64,000 bases of DNA from Thamnaconus septentrionalis (Eukaryota; Chordata; Actinopteri; Tetraodontiformes; Monacanthidae): assembly GCA_009823395.1 (NCBI GenBank), contig CM020509.1, forward strand, positions 6,405,001-6,469,000. Reading direction: 5' to 3'. The notes beneath the pieces are model-generated. The model worked only from the letters and a program-made list of their open reading frames with translations, was not told the DNA's origin and did not search any database. This document shows positions 15,293-25,740 of this stretch, piece after piece; position 1 is the stretch's first letter, and each line of letters opens with the position of its first letter. Both the position numbers and the translations under genes were made by a program.

Positions 15293-16974
15293 ACATTTCA
15301 CATTTCTGTTTGTAAAATATATAAAATTACTTGGCTGGACCTTATTGAGTGAATAACTTACTTTACAAAGTAGGGAGCCTTCAAAATATGCAGGCATTTT
15401 TTATTCATTTTTCGAAACCGAAACAAAAGAGGGCAACTTGCCTCATAGAAATACAAAATAAAATGAAACTGCCACATTAAGAATAATTAGTTAACAGATG
15501 CCATGGCAGCACCGCCATCAAGGCAGCAGCAGGAAAGTGTTATTCTGCGAGTGAAAGAAGTGGCTTCACCACCGCAAGTGTTGACAAGCTACAAGTTGAC
15601 AATGAGAAATGCGACAGCTGACAACCATGCAGGTTACATAATATTGGTGAGTGTGTTTGTGTGTTTGTGTGTGTGTGTCAGCTATAGGTTGCAAGGCGGA
15701 ATTTGGCAGTGCGTCGTTTGGGGTGTGGGTGGGAGTGACAGCCCCACGTTGTTCCCGCCCCTCCTCCTCCTCCTGCCACGGATGCGACGTGATGAATGGA
15801 ATAAGGACGGGTGACCCTGCCGGCGGCGCCTCGCGTCTCAGCTCCGGCGACGAGGTGCTGATGAGACGCGACCTTGGGCGGACCTTATCAAGGACGCCGC
15901 CGCCGCATCCACACCCGCCACGAATGAAACCGGGTGCGTCACAGTGGAAGCGATCAATACTTTGTCGCTGTACTCATGGTCTGGCGGCCGCCGGGCCTTA
16001 TCGGCAGCTCGGGAAGCGGGATGTGAATTGGTAATTGGGGGGTGAAAGAGGAAACAGCCGAGCTCTGGTGGATCGTGAAGTCCAGCGTTAGCGACGCCAC
16101 CGCTCGCGGTGTTTGAGTGCAAGCGCGTGTTGTTGACATTCAACGCTGGCTGCAAGACAGGACAAAGTGTGCTTTGAATATTCCGTCAAAAATTCCATTG
16201 ATTCTGATTCTGATCCTTTCTAGAAATGTTTGGCTTGGTTTTTTTCTCGTCATTCTTGTCATCATTTTTTTTTTTTGGTCCCCCCCATTGTTTGAATGGT
16301 GCCTCTCCCGGGTAGTAATCACTGTGTATGTACACACAATGACAACAGAAACCCGGTAATTTGTTCAGGTGGCTAATTATATAATTATACAGCTGCTGCT
16401 CCCACAAATGCATTGTGCATCATTCCCATGCAGTGTCTCGCCTCTTCTCATTGTCTGCTGCAGTCTGGGTTGGACAGAGTCAACTGTCCAAATCACAATG
16501 TGAGGCAAACCAAAGTCTTGACATGTTTGATGCTAATCTGTGAACATTTCCAAATCGTCAATTCAAAACAGCTCTGCCCAGCGACAATTTAAGTACATTT
16601 TTTTTTCAAGTTAAATAACCCAGCCACGATGATGAAACAGTAGCAAGCTGTATCTATTTTATTTTTTAATTTCATCCCAGACTCCAGTGGAGCAGCCTCA
16701 GATGATTTATTATTACCCAGATCGCTGCAGATCTCCCTCTGTTGACTTTTGAGTGAGCTTCCACATGAAATGAAATGAAATCAAATATTATTTAGAGAGC
16801 ACTTTTCATGCAATTAAACTGTAACTTTAAAACAGTTAAAAACAATGGCAACAAAATAATAAGAACGGAAATAAAACAGAAGTCCCTCTTCTCCCCAAAG
16901 CATGTTAACACACACACACTCTCTCTCTCTCTCTCCATGGGCGATCATATGTTCATCTACATGTTCTGAAATTG

Positions 16975-16978
<4 letters not shown>
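15293..16978. other. Non-coding stretch with a CpG-rich block
   Basis: The segment 15760-16110 is GC- and CpG-rich (for example around 15818-15905), while the rest is AT-rich. There is a short GT run near 15665-15678. Open frames up to 127 codons cross the GC-rich part but have low-complexity Pro/Arg/Ser content and no splice context. Confidence 0.55.

Positions 16979-17067
<89 letters not shown>
16979..17067. repeat. (AT)n microsatellite
   Basis: About 89 bp of perfect AT repeat. It lies inside a 378-codon minus-strand frame built almost wholly from simple repeats, which I reject as a gene. Confidence 0.97.
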
Positions 17068-17071
<4 letters not shown>

Positions 17072-17124
17072 TTTGCACGCACTTTCTGGAAAGTGGTAAA
17101 AGCAAAATAAACTAATGATGAGCT

Positions 17125-17125
<1 letters not shown>

Positions 17126-17166
<41 letters not shown>
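17126..17166. repeat. (ATT)n microsatellite
   Basis: About 13 perfect ATT trinucleotide units, which read as poly-Ile on the opposite strand. Confidence 0.96.
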
Positions 17167-17167
<1 letters not shown>

Positions 17168-17449
17168 TGGGGCGACCTGACCAGCTAGACACACAGCATA
17201 TTGCCATATGTCACTGAAAAGGTGATTTTGCATAACATGGCTACAAAAAGAAAAGGAAGAAAAAAAAATATCACCCCCTGATTGGCTGCTCCCCTTTCTT
17301 AATGTCGATTTAACGCCGAGTATCGGCGCCGCACCTCCATCCCCTCTTCCATCCTTCCATCCCTCCATCCCTCCCTGCCTGATGCCTGCCGTCGCTGCGT
17401 GGCGGTGGCAACAGCCGTAATTGTGCAAAACCCATAGCGAGGGAACGTG

Positions 17450-17463
17450 TGTGCGCGCGCGCG

Positions 17464-17506
<43 letters not shown>
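17450..17506. repeat. (CG)n/(TG)n alternating tract
   Basis: About ten bases of alternating GC run straight into about 42 bp of TG repeat. Alternating purine-pyrimidine runs of this kind are the classic substrate for left-handed Z-DNA. Confidence 0.9.
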
Positions 17507-17517
<11 letters not shown>

Positions 17518-17913
17518 ATGAGCAAGAGGAGGAGATAGAGAGCGAAAGGGTGGGGAGGTGCAGCAAGAGGCACTGAGGAGGGCGGGAGGGAGGTGGATGT
17601 GCGAGGCGTGAGAGAGTGAGGGGAGAGAGAGACCGATAGAGGCAGAGTGAGAGGCAGAGAGAGAGAGAGTGAGTGAGAGAGAGAGAGAGTGAGTGAGAGA
17701 GATAGATGCAGAGTGAGAGAGAGAGACGCAGAGAGAGAAAGTGAGTGAGAGAGATAGAGGCAGAGTGAGAGAGAGTGTGTGTGTGAGAGAGAGAGAGAGT
17801 GACTGAGAGAGATAGAGGCAGAGAGAGAGAGAGAGAGTGTGTGTGTGTGAGAGAGAGAGAGGCAGAGTGTGTGAGAGAGAGAGAGAGAGAGTGAGAGAGA
17901 GGGAGTGGGAGAG
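17507..17913. repeat. GA-rich purine tract, about 400 bp
   Basis: The plus strand is nearly all purine, built from GA runs broken by GTGA, GATAGAGGCAGA and short GTGT blocks. The motif GAGATAGAGGCAGAG recurs several times (17750-17765, 17808-17823 and a variant at 17634-17649), so part of the tract is itself a tandem repeat. Mirror-symmetric GA runs can form triplex DNA. Confidence 0.93.
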
Positions 17914-18505
17914 CGGTGCGGCTCGCCTCATCCCGCTCCTTCCTCAGCATCCATTCGGCGAGACCGGATTCGCGAGCCGAGCATCATCACACAGGACGAC
18001 GGCGAACCCCCCACCACCCCCCACCGTCCACCCAGCGGAGGGTCCAGGGGAGGATGTCGAGGAAATTAACGCACTAGCGAGACTCCAGCAGCTGTGGCAC
18101 GGGTGTCTGAAAGTTTTTTTTGTTGTTGCCGTTGTGTGATTTTTTTTTATTTTTTTTTTTTTTTAACGTCCCTCTCCCATCCCGGAGGTGGTGTCGGTGG
18201 CGCCGGCGAGGCTGAGGGGGGCGGAGGCTGAATTCTATCTCCCTAAAAGGTCGAGGGAGAGGAGCTGCGAGCGGGATTCATTCCAGCGCACCAGCCCAGA
18301 GAGATCTGACAAGCGCCTCGGCTCATTCTGCTCCTCTCCATACGCACGCACGCACGCACGCAGCTTTTTCTTTTTCCTTTTTTTTTTTCTTTCCTCCGGC
18401 ACCCCCTTTTTTCTATTCCCGTAGAATACAAAACACTGTTTTCCCGGCGCCGAAGTGGAATATCAGCAGCGGCGGTGGGGAAGAAAGCGACCCTGAAACA
18501 ACAAC

Positions 18506-18536
<31 letters not shown>

Positions 18537-18591
18537 TCTCAAGAAAACTGGGCGAGTCGAGAGGAAGCGGATTACCCATCCATCGACAAAA
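17914..18591 (+). other. Candidate non-coding first exon with splice donor
   Basis: A CpG-rich segment beginning with GGTGCGGCTCGCCTCATCC-like sequence runs to AAAA|GTAAGT, a near-consensus splice donor at 18592-18597. Inside are T-runs (18113-18164), a GCAC tetranucleotide repeat (18344-18361) and a 25-base A-run (18512-18536). No open frame reaches the donor from a well-placed start codon, so the exon would be 5' untranslated. CpG content, the upstream purine tract and the donor together suggest the 5' end of a plus-strand gene. The start is uncertain and may lie inside the GA tract. The gene is not identified. The next good plus-strand exon candidate is at 62887. Confidence 0.45.
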
Positions 18592-18604
18592 GTAAGTTCC
18601 TATC

Positions 18605-18606
<2 letters not shown>

Positions 18607-18654
<48 letters not shown>
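18607..18654. repeat. (GA)n microsatellite in the intron start
   Basis: About 24 GA units begin 15 bp after the splice donor. A GGT/GGA-rich segment follows to about 18690, continuing the purine-rich theme on the other side of exon 1. Confidence 0.96.
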
Positions 18655-18657
<3 letters not shown>

Positions 18658-19935
18658 GGTGGTGGGGGGTGGTAGGGTGGTGGTGGAGGAGGGAGAGAAA
18701 GAAAAAAAGGGTTCAGATCCCCAGTGACGTGGAGAATTTCTGCTCCTTCTTCCCTGCGGCCAGCTTCAAACAGTATTTTTTTTAATTTATTTTATTTTTT
18801 TTTCTATCTTCTATCGGGACTATACAGCCATCTGAACGCCACTCTGAGGTAAGGACGCAGCCTCAACCCAAGGATCCCTCCAGGTCCCCCCACACACACA
18901 CACACAAACCCCCAGCTTCGTCTGGAGGAGGAGAGACGAGGGTGAACAGTGGGGGGAAGGCACCTCCTCGGAGTGTCATTGGGTAGTTTTAGAGCATAAA
19001 GTTGCAGAGGGTGCAATGATGGCGTGTGAGGAGCATCCCTGGCCTTCATCACCATTCATTTATCTTTTTCTGGTGGGGTTGAGGGTTGAAATAGACCAGT
19101 GCTGGCTGTTGCATTATGACAGTTGTTGACGGAGGGATGCATCAGTGCGTATCTGCATATTTGTGCGTGTGTATGTGTGCGTGCGTGCGTGCGTGCGTGT
19201 TCATCTGCTCCTTCTGCTGCTGGCCACACAGCAGTTATCACCCGGGGAGGCTGCCGGTGCGCACCGTAATTGCGGCTGCTGCTGTTTGCCTGCGACTGCG
19301 GACCACCAGGCGATCTGCAAGGGTTCTGTTTTCTGTTTTTATTCAACCTTCTTCTTCTTCTTGTGAGGGGTCTGGGGGGGGGGGGGGTACATTACGGCCA
19401 GTGCCGCCCTGCATCTTGAGACAGCACCGCCGACAGAGAGCTGATTGTCTCCCCGCAAATGACTTTGCGACGACACCCACCGCCGCATTCTTTCACCGTT
19501 AGTTTGCGCGCTTGGACAAGTTCTCTTTTCTAGATAGATGGAGAGATTCTCTGTCACTGGCCATTTGTTGTTGTTGTTGTTGTTTTTTTTCCGCCCGCAC
19601 CTCTGCAAACGGAATAGTCGCGGCATGGTGATTCCTTAATGCGTCTGCTTGGGTGCCCAGAATCCCTTTCAGATGGGAACTGGGTAGTGAGTGTGGGGAG
19701 GATGTGAGCGCCACAGACGGATTGCTGTGTCCCTCCCTGGGAGGAGCGGTGGGTGCGCTGCCCTCCCTCCTGATCGATACCAGACAAGTGCATCCTCCTC
19801 CTCCTCCGTCCTCCCCCTCTCTCTCTCTCTCTTTTCGTCGGGGAGGGGTTGAAATATTAATGACTGCGTGAGAGGGGGTTTGAAGAGCAATGAGAAAAGG
19901 GTTTAATATGCAGTCGAAGTCCAACTTTTACCCCC

Positions 19936-19937
<2 letters not shown>
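18655..19937. other. GC-rich non-coding sequence, probable intron 1 start
   Basis: It holds CA repeats (18892-18905), a GCGT run (19180-19199), a G-run of about 12 at 19375-19387, a TTG run (19566-19583) and a CTCCTC/CTCTCT block (19794-19834). Open frames of up to 141 codons here are made of these repeats. Raised GC compared with the flanks suggests the edge of a CpG-rich promoter domain. Confidence 0.55.

Positions 19938-19970
<33 letters not shown>
19938..19970. repeat. (CA)n microsatellite
   Basis: A run of eight C residues leads into about 16 perfect CA units. Confidence 0.96.
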
Positions 19971-19972
<2 letters not shown>

Positions 19973-20099
19973 CCCAGCAGGTGATTAGGACGACTCCCTC
20001 GTGATCACGTAACATGCAAGGCATGACCATTGCCATCCAGAGATAAGCATTTCAGTGTGTATAAACACATTTATCGGTTTACATACCGACAGCGCAGGT

Positions 20100-20101
<2 letters not shown>

Positions 20102-20131
<30 letters not shown>
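20102..20131. repeat. (GT)n microsatellite
   Basis: About 15 perfect GT units, about 50 bp upstream of a TATATA motif in GC-rich sequence. Confidence 0.96.
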
Positions 20132-20132
<1 letters not shown>

Positions 20133-20164
20133 CTGAAGTGGAGCCTGATGGGAAGTTGACGACA

Positions 20165-20290
20165 GCTCCCGCGCGCGGTATATATCTGACACCGGCTGAC
20201 GCCTCGGCCGCGCGCCTCGGCCGCGGTCGCAAGGAGCCGCTGCACGCGCACAAATGCTCCATTTGGAAGAAGTCGCAATTTGCATTCGGG
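20165..20290 (+). promoter_or_regulatory. Weak alternative promoter candidate
   Basis: A TATATA motif at 20179-20184, set in GCGCGCGG sequence, is followed by a CpG-dense segment with a direct repeat of GCCTCGGCCGCG around 20201-20226. A TATA motif in a CpG-rich block is suggestive, but no splice donor or open frame follows to support transcription. Confidence 0.15.
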
Positions 20291-21195
20291 AGAGCGCCAC
20301 AGCAAAGCTCTCATCTGCTCTCGCCGGCTGTGTTCATTTAGTCTAATGAACTGAATCCACAGACCCTGCCGCCGCTCACGCGCACGTGCGTGCCTGCCTG
20401 CCTGCATGCGTGCGCGTGGGCGCACTCCCATGTCTTCCAAAAAAAAAAAAAATGCCGAGTGAAAAAAAAAAGGGGAGTGGGAGGGGGGGGATTTTCAGAC
20501 TGTATCTGGTGTCTGCGTGGGTGTGTATGTGTGTTTGTCCAGAGCTTCTGAGCTTCATCCCTTTTGATGTTTTATTGAGTGTTAACCACGGCAGGACTGA
20601 CGCATCGCCTCTGATATCGAGCAGCGCGGTTAAAGGAGAGCACGGCTACATCCTCTGTTCTCTCCTTGTACTTCCTTATCTCTGACTTGGTAATCCTTGG
20701 TCTGCCTCTACCCACCCACCCCCTTTTTTGGATTGTGGTAAATGATTCGGCTCAGATGATCTGGCTTTGGCACAAGACTCGGTCTGTGGCTGTGGCTTCG
20801 TTTTTCATCCAGCGCGGTTTTGTGTACGTGCACGGTGCCCCTTTGCTCTGTGTAGCCTGCGTGTGATGAGTGGAGGCTACCTGCATGAAGCCCGTCTGCA
20901 AGGGTGTAAGCTAAAGACACAGTGGAGTGTGTTTTTTCAGTGAGGATGAAAGCAAGGCCTTCTCTCCTCGCTGATAGTATCCATCCACTGAATCACCGCA
21001 TTGACCGAACTAACGCACTGAGAGAAGGGGTCCTTCGTCTACCAAGATTATTCATCGGTGTTGACAGCGTGTTTTCATCGGCCAGATGGCTAAAAAAAAA
21101 AAAAAAAAGGTCAGGGTTTTGAGTCATTTCACCACAAAATGTGTGATTGTCTGATGGAAAGTTTTGGTTTTCAACCATTTATTATAATTTTGTCT
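20291..21195. other. Non-coding stretch, no gene recognised
   Basis: It contains TGCC/TGCG repeats (20388-20412), two A-runs (20440-20471), a G-run near 20485 and an A-run at 21091-21107. No gene or dispersed repeat was recognised. Confidence 0.6.
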
Positions 21196-21570
21196 GGGCG
21201 ACACGGTGGCGCAGTGGTTAGCGCTGCTGCCTCACAGCAAGAAGGTTGTGGGTTCGATTCCTTGGCCCGGGCCTGGGACCTTTCTGTGTGGAGTTTGCAT
21301 GTTCTCCCTGTGTCTGCGTGGGTTCTCTCCGGGTTCTCCGGCTTCCTCCCACACTCCAAAAACATGCATGTGAGGTCAATTGAATATTCTAAATTGTTCG
21401 TAGGTGTGCATGTGAGTGTGAATGGTTGTTTGTTTCTATGTGGCCCTGCGATGAACTGGCGACTTGTCCAGGGTGTCACCCTGCCTTCGCCCTAAGACAG
21501 CTGGGAAAGGCTCCAGCAGACCCCCGTGACCCTGAATAGGAATAAGCGGGTATAGAAGATGAATGGATGG
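21196..21570 (+). mobile_element. Complete tRNA-derived SINE with target-site duplication
   Basis: This is a 375-bp retroposon. Its left part is tRNA-like, with a polymerase III A box TGGCGCAGTGG (21207-21217) and a B box GGTTCGATTCC (21251-21261). The body carries blocks typical of percomorph repeats (GTGTGGAGTTTGCATGTTCT, CCGGCTTCCTCCCACA, TGTGAGTGTGAATGGTTG, GCGACTTGTCCAGGGTG). The right end is GAATAAGCGG plus a GAATGGATGG tail. A perfect 12-bp direct repeat, ATAATTTTGTCT, flanks it at 21184-21195 and 21571-21582. That is a target-site duplication, so it arrived by LINE-type target-primed reverse transcription. The intact duplication and intact boxes point to a young insertion. Confidence 0.95.
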
Positions 21571-21582
21571 ATAATTTTGTCT

Positions 21583-22849
21583 TGTATTTGCTATGCTAGG
21601 GACTAGACTAGTGCTAGCTGTTGGTGAAGTCAAATATAAAAGTCCTAATAGCTGTTGATGCAATATGAAACCATGTATATGGAATGCACCATTCCCTTTT
21701 TAATGTAAGACAAATTTGCCAGATGGCATTGCACTGATTTGGTCCTGTAAATACTTTTGTAAAAAAAATAAATGCAGCTGGTTGGTGCCTCGGCCTCGTG
21801 GTTATAACTTCATTGCACTTTTGTGAATGAGGTTCCTAAAATGGAATTTCTGCCCATTTGACTCTTATATGTGAGGAACCCAACATCATCATCAACACTT
21901 AGTCAACCAGTCAAGCAGGCAACCATGGGAACGGTTGACATGTCGCCACCTCCAGATAGTTACCGAGTGACGGCAGTCAAATTACCACTAGAATTATACA
22001 GACTTGACATCTTTATTTTTTGTGATGTGAGATGAAAGGGGCACATGGTACATTTTAATGTAGGGTTATTGAAATGGTTCAAGCATTTTTGTTTTGTTTT
22101 GTTTTCAGCCAGGAGGGACTGCTGGGACTTATTGTTTGCAGCCATTGACTCCAAATTTGGTTGCACAGTTATTGTTGCTAAGACATTTGTGTATTTACAT
22201 TTTTTAACAATAGTGAATTGTTGAGACAGTCTAAATATCCACTATGCAACAAAGACACATACGGCTCCACACCTGGCCAGAGAATATCCAAATAGAGAAT
22301 GATGTACCCGCCTTCATATGTCGCCAGCTACGAAGACTAAAGGCATAATATGCTTGGATTCATATGGAATTCCTTTTTTACCTCTTTCCCGTCAATTTAA
22401 AGATAATGCGTTTGCAGAAAGAAAAGAAGGTTCTTGCCCAATAGCAGCGAAGCTTATTTTTAGCCGGTCGATAATAAACATGGGCAAGGAATTGATTATC
22501 AAAGGCAGGAATTTCCATTGACCTCTGAATCTAACCTACGTTTGTGTGACTTATTGATCCTTGTTCCTCGCTTGATATTATGAAATCATGCGTGATTTAC
22601 ATATGTGTACGCAGGTATTTCACTCAAAGATGTGCATATAGTTTTCCCCTGTGTGGTTGCACAGTGTCTTGGTAGTATCGCTCTTAACTGCGCGCTTCAT
22701 TTTCCCAGGCTAATATTTACATCCAAATCTTTCACAATAAAGTGGCCCATCTTGGGCCACACACACACACACGCACAAATGCATCTGCAGCGAATCTCTC
22801 TCCAGCTGGTTGCGACTAGCAAATAGCTCATTTCCAACATAGGGTCTGG
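21583..22849. other. Non-coding stretch, possible SINE fragment
   Basis: The block near 21777-21812 (TGGTTGGTGCCTCGGCCTCG) resembles the head of a tRNA-derived SINE, but the rest does not follow. The segment 22380-22520 is unique and AT-rich with ordered GC words, and could be regulatory. A short CA run lies at 22759-22776. No gene was recognised. Confidence 0.5.
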
Positions 22850-22975
22850 TCAGCTGGAGTCCGCACCGCAAACGGAATTGGCTGATCTGCCGTCAGCCCC
22901 TTTTGAGTCCCTGATGAGGCGATTCACAATATGCTCCACCAGCTGGGTCATTTTAGAAATGCGCTTGCTCATCAT
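22850..22975 (-). CDS. Hypothetical minus-strand terminal exon, unrecognised
   Basis: On the minus strand a long C/T-rich tract ending in CAACGGCAG (acceptor complement at 22982-22984) is followed by ATGATG and a 41-codon frame ending in TGA at 22850-22852. The peptide starts MMSKRISKMTQLVEHIVNRL. It has balanced composition and a probable amphipathic helix, unlike the simple-repeat frames elsewhere. A good polypyrimidine tract and a clean frame are the only support. I do not recognise the peptide, see no poly-A signal downstream, and cannot exclude chance. Confidence 0.2.
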   Translation of the reverse strand: MMSKRISKMTQLVEHIVNRLIRDSKGADGRSANSVCGADSS

Positions 22976-23077
22976 AGTTGTCTGCCGTTGGGGAAAGGAG
23001 GGTGGGAAGGTGGTGGGTCGGCGGGTGTCTTGGTAAAGAATGTTCCACTGAATGTCCTCTTTTAAAATAAAGCTCAT

Positions 23078-23296
23078 TAATTATTTATCAGAAGCAATGG
23101 CAACCCTCTTACATAAGACCAGGGGAAGAACGGCTGCGGCTGTATTAATCTCACTGAGCGGCGTCGCCAACTCTGGCGCATTGTGTGCCTCCTTTGGTGC
23201 GATAAGGCATATTTATTTATGTTTCACAGCAACATTGAATTAAACTGCCGCAAACGGCCACTGTGTCTCTGATACACAATGGGGTAAAGTGGATAA

Positions 23297-23331
<35 letters not shown>

Positions 23332-24096
23332 AAGAAGGATTTTCTGTCTGCTGAGAATGTATTGAGCTAAATGACTGCTGGTGGCAGTGTGGCCCCTTCT
23401 GGGATACAGTACTGCAGGAAGTGTCTGTCTGGGGCCCGATACACGAAAACAGCTTCCATCGACGCTGACCTTGATGTCCGCTTCACTTTGTAGCGTGACC
23501 TTCCCCGGCGAGCTGCCGACGGCAACGACTGTCGTAGCCACCAAAGGGGAAAAAAAAATAAAAACGTTTAGTTTTTTTTTCTGTGTGTGTTGACAGGGAG
23601 CATTAGCGAGGGTCAAAGGTGAGCTAGCAGGCTAAGAAGTTGTGTGTGTGTGTGTGTGGGGGGGGGGTTGTCGAAGTGTGTGGCAGTTGAGATAAAACAA
23701 GAAGGGAGAAAAGGTCTTTGGGCCGAGTCCTCTGAGAAAGCCGGGTTCAGATGTCCTGGAGCGCCGTCCACTGGGGAGGCGTCGGTGTTCTAACCTTGAG
23801 CCGAGCTCCCGCGCAGCCCGCACAACCGTATAGGTGACTTGTTTTCACGTGAGTGGCGATTGTGATTATTGCAAGTTTAACTGTGGTAAACGAACTGAAT
23901 GAGGAGGAGAGCTGGAAATCCCACCGCGGTACGACAGTGAAAGAAAATGTTCCATCTTTACCAGTTGTTTACCGGTTAGAATCTTTGTTTATAACGTCGT
24001 TAAATGGATTATAAATGGATGGATGGTTGGTGTATTTACAATTTTCACACACATACATACATGCATGCCCCCGCTACCAAAAAAATAAAAAAAATA

Positions 24097-24127
<31 letters not shown>

Positions 24128-25387
24128 CGTTTGAGACAATGCACATAAAATATCCAGCACAAAACAAGGTCGCATCCGGATGATGATCCGTCCTTGGTAC
24201 AAACACACGATCGCAATTGAAAGGCGACGTCCCGCCGTACCGGTGTTGCTGTTCCAGTTCTGTTCTTCGGCTGATCGTGGCTCATTGTGGCTGCGCACAA
24301 TGTCGCGTCCAGTCACGCGGCCGCCACCTGCGTAGTACGAGTGGTTAGAAGAACGCACGTCACCCATTTACTAGCGTGTGTGCTCTCGATGGTTGACAAA
24401 AGGCGTTTTCGTGAATGGACACCATGTCCGTGGAGTGCGGAAGGTTTCGATGTTATGTACCTCACTGATCAATAGACCATTTAGCGGCTAGATTGGCAGA
24501 GACTGCAGAGCGGGCTGACGTGTGTGTCTTGTGAAATGAACGCTATGCAAACAAGAATGGTGCTTTGCCTTCAAGAGCTTCAATAGGGCCGTCCAACACT
24601 TGCACACCTATCCGGAAAACTAATGTTGTTCTCTCGCCCTTTGAGCTAAAAGGTTCAACTTGATGACTGTCTTAATGCCGTTCTATTAATGAGACCTAGT
24701 GATGGGCAAGTTATTCTCGTGCAGATATTTGACAGGGATTAACCATATGCCTGAGCCTTGTTTCAAGAAGAACAAATAATCCCCAAGCCCAATTCATAAT
24801 GTACGCTCACGCTGTGAGGCAGTCGGCCAGTCGCCAGAAAGGTTAGTTTCCTTATTTACAACCACCGAGGCACTTTTTTCAAAGTTTGACAGAGCAGAGT
24901 ACCACTCGCATGTCTTTCATTCCAACAACAGTGGGAATGTCAGCACATGGAAAGCTCCTGTGCTCTCTGTGGATCCTCCAACAGGAGCGACTGTGTCCTG
25001 CGCTGGACGAGTTCCCACCTCCCTGCTCCTGCCAGACCATGAAAGGCTCTCAACAGGACGCTGGGCAGGCACTTATTAGTGCGGGTCACCGGTCACGGCC
25101 TCCTCTGGGCTTGAGATGAAAGTACAGACTGGACGTTTGTACAAGTTTGTTAGTTTACTTGTGAGTTGCCGGCCTTAACGAGCCTGTCGGCGGTCGATGG
25201 CGGCGGAGGCGTCCTCGCTGCGAGGGGAGGAAGTAACTCGTCTCTGCGGGTGGTTTTGTGCGGCCCGGCGTCAAGCTGTGTCTCTTGGGTCCCTATATAT
25301 ATAAACAGGGTCAGGATCAAACGGTTTATATTTGGATTGACTTTAATTTGGCAAATTAGTTTGAATATTGTTTTTTACAATTTTAAT
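23078..25387. other. Non-coding stretch with small microsatellites
   Basis: It contains a GA run (23300-23327), GT and G runs (23641-23667), a SINE-tail-like ATGGATGGATGG (24013-24025) and an AT run (24099-24127). Open frames are at most 130 codons. A C-rich to G-rich patch at 25180-25290 precedes the tandem array. Confidence 0.6.
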
Positions 25388-25740
25388 TAGGGACTGAGCC
25401 AGTGAAAGACCAGTTCGAAACGAACTGGTCTTTTCAATGGCGTAAAGACCCTATTGTATTTGCTATGTTTATTAGGGACTGAGCCAGTGAAAGACCAGTT
25501 CGAAGCGAACTGGTCTTTCGCAATGGCGAAAAGACCCTATTGTATTTGCTATGTTTATTAGGGACTGAGCCAGTGAAAGACCAGTTCGAAACGAACTGGT
25601 CTTTCGCAATGGCGAAAGACCCTATTGTATTTGCTATGTTTATTCTTATTATTAGGGACTGAGCCAGCGGAAGACCAGTTCGAACGAACTGGTCTTTCGT
25701 GAATGGCTTAAAGACCCTATTGTTTTTTGCTATGTTTATT
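25388..25740 (+). repeat. Four tandem 86-bp hairpin modules (unit 1 head)
   Basis: GGGACTGAGCC occurs at 25390, 25475, 25561 and 25655, giving periods of 85, 86 and 94 bp. Each module contains GACCAGTTCG, a 2-3 base loop, and CGAACTGGTC, forming a perfect stem of 10 to 14 bp (25404-25434 in the first). Loops differ (AAA, AAG, AA) while the arms stay paired. Each module ends GACCCTATTG then TTTGCTATGTTTATT. Confidence 0.95.

Larger units (their letters stand above)
17280..17913 (+). promoter_or_regulatory. Candidate promoter block upstream of exon 1
   Basis: The block begins with CpG-rich sequence (around 17310-17330). It then has an alternating purine-pyrimidine run, GCGCGCGCGC followed by about 42 bp of TG (17450-17506), and then about 400 bp of purine-rich GA/GTGA sequence up to 17913. 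A CpG-rich exon-like segment follows at once. Such TG and GA tracts are common near the promoters of large vertebrate genes. No TATA box is evident, and the start site is unknown. Confidence 0.4.

Noticed and set aside
16814..17950. A 378-codon minus-strand open frame
   Set aside because: It is built from GA, TG, ATT and AT simple repeats read as Ser/Leu, Thr/His, Ile and Tyr/Ile runs. Simple repeats stay open in such frames by their nature.
19116..19502. A 128-codon frame with Cys/Val and Ala runs
   Set aside because: It crosses GCGT and G-run simple repeats and has no supporting signals.
25388..25395. Telomeric TTAGGG at the start of the array
   Set aside because: TTAGGG occurs once per hairpin module as part of the terminal motif and is never in tandem.
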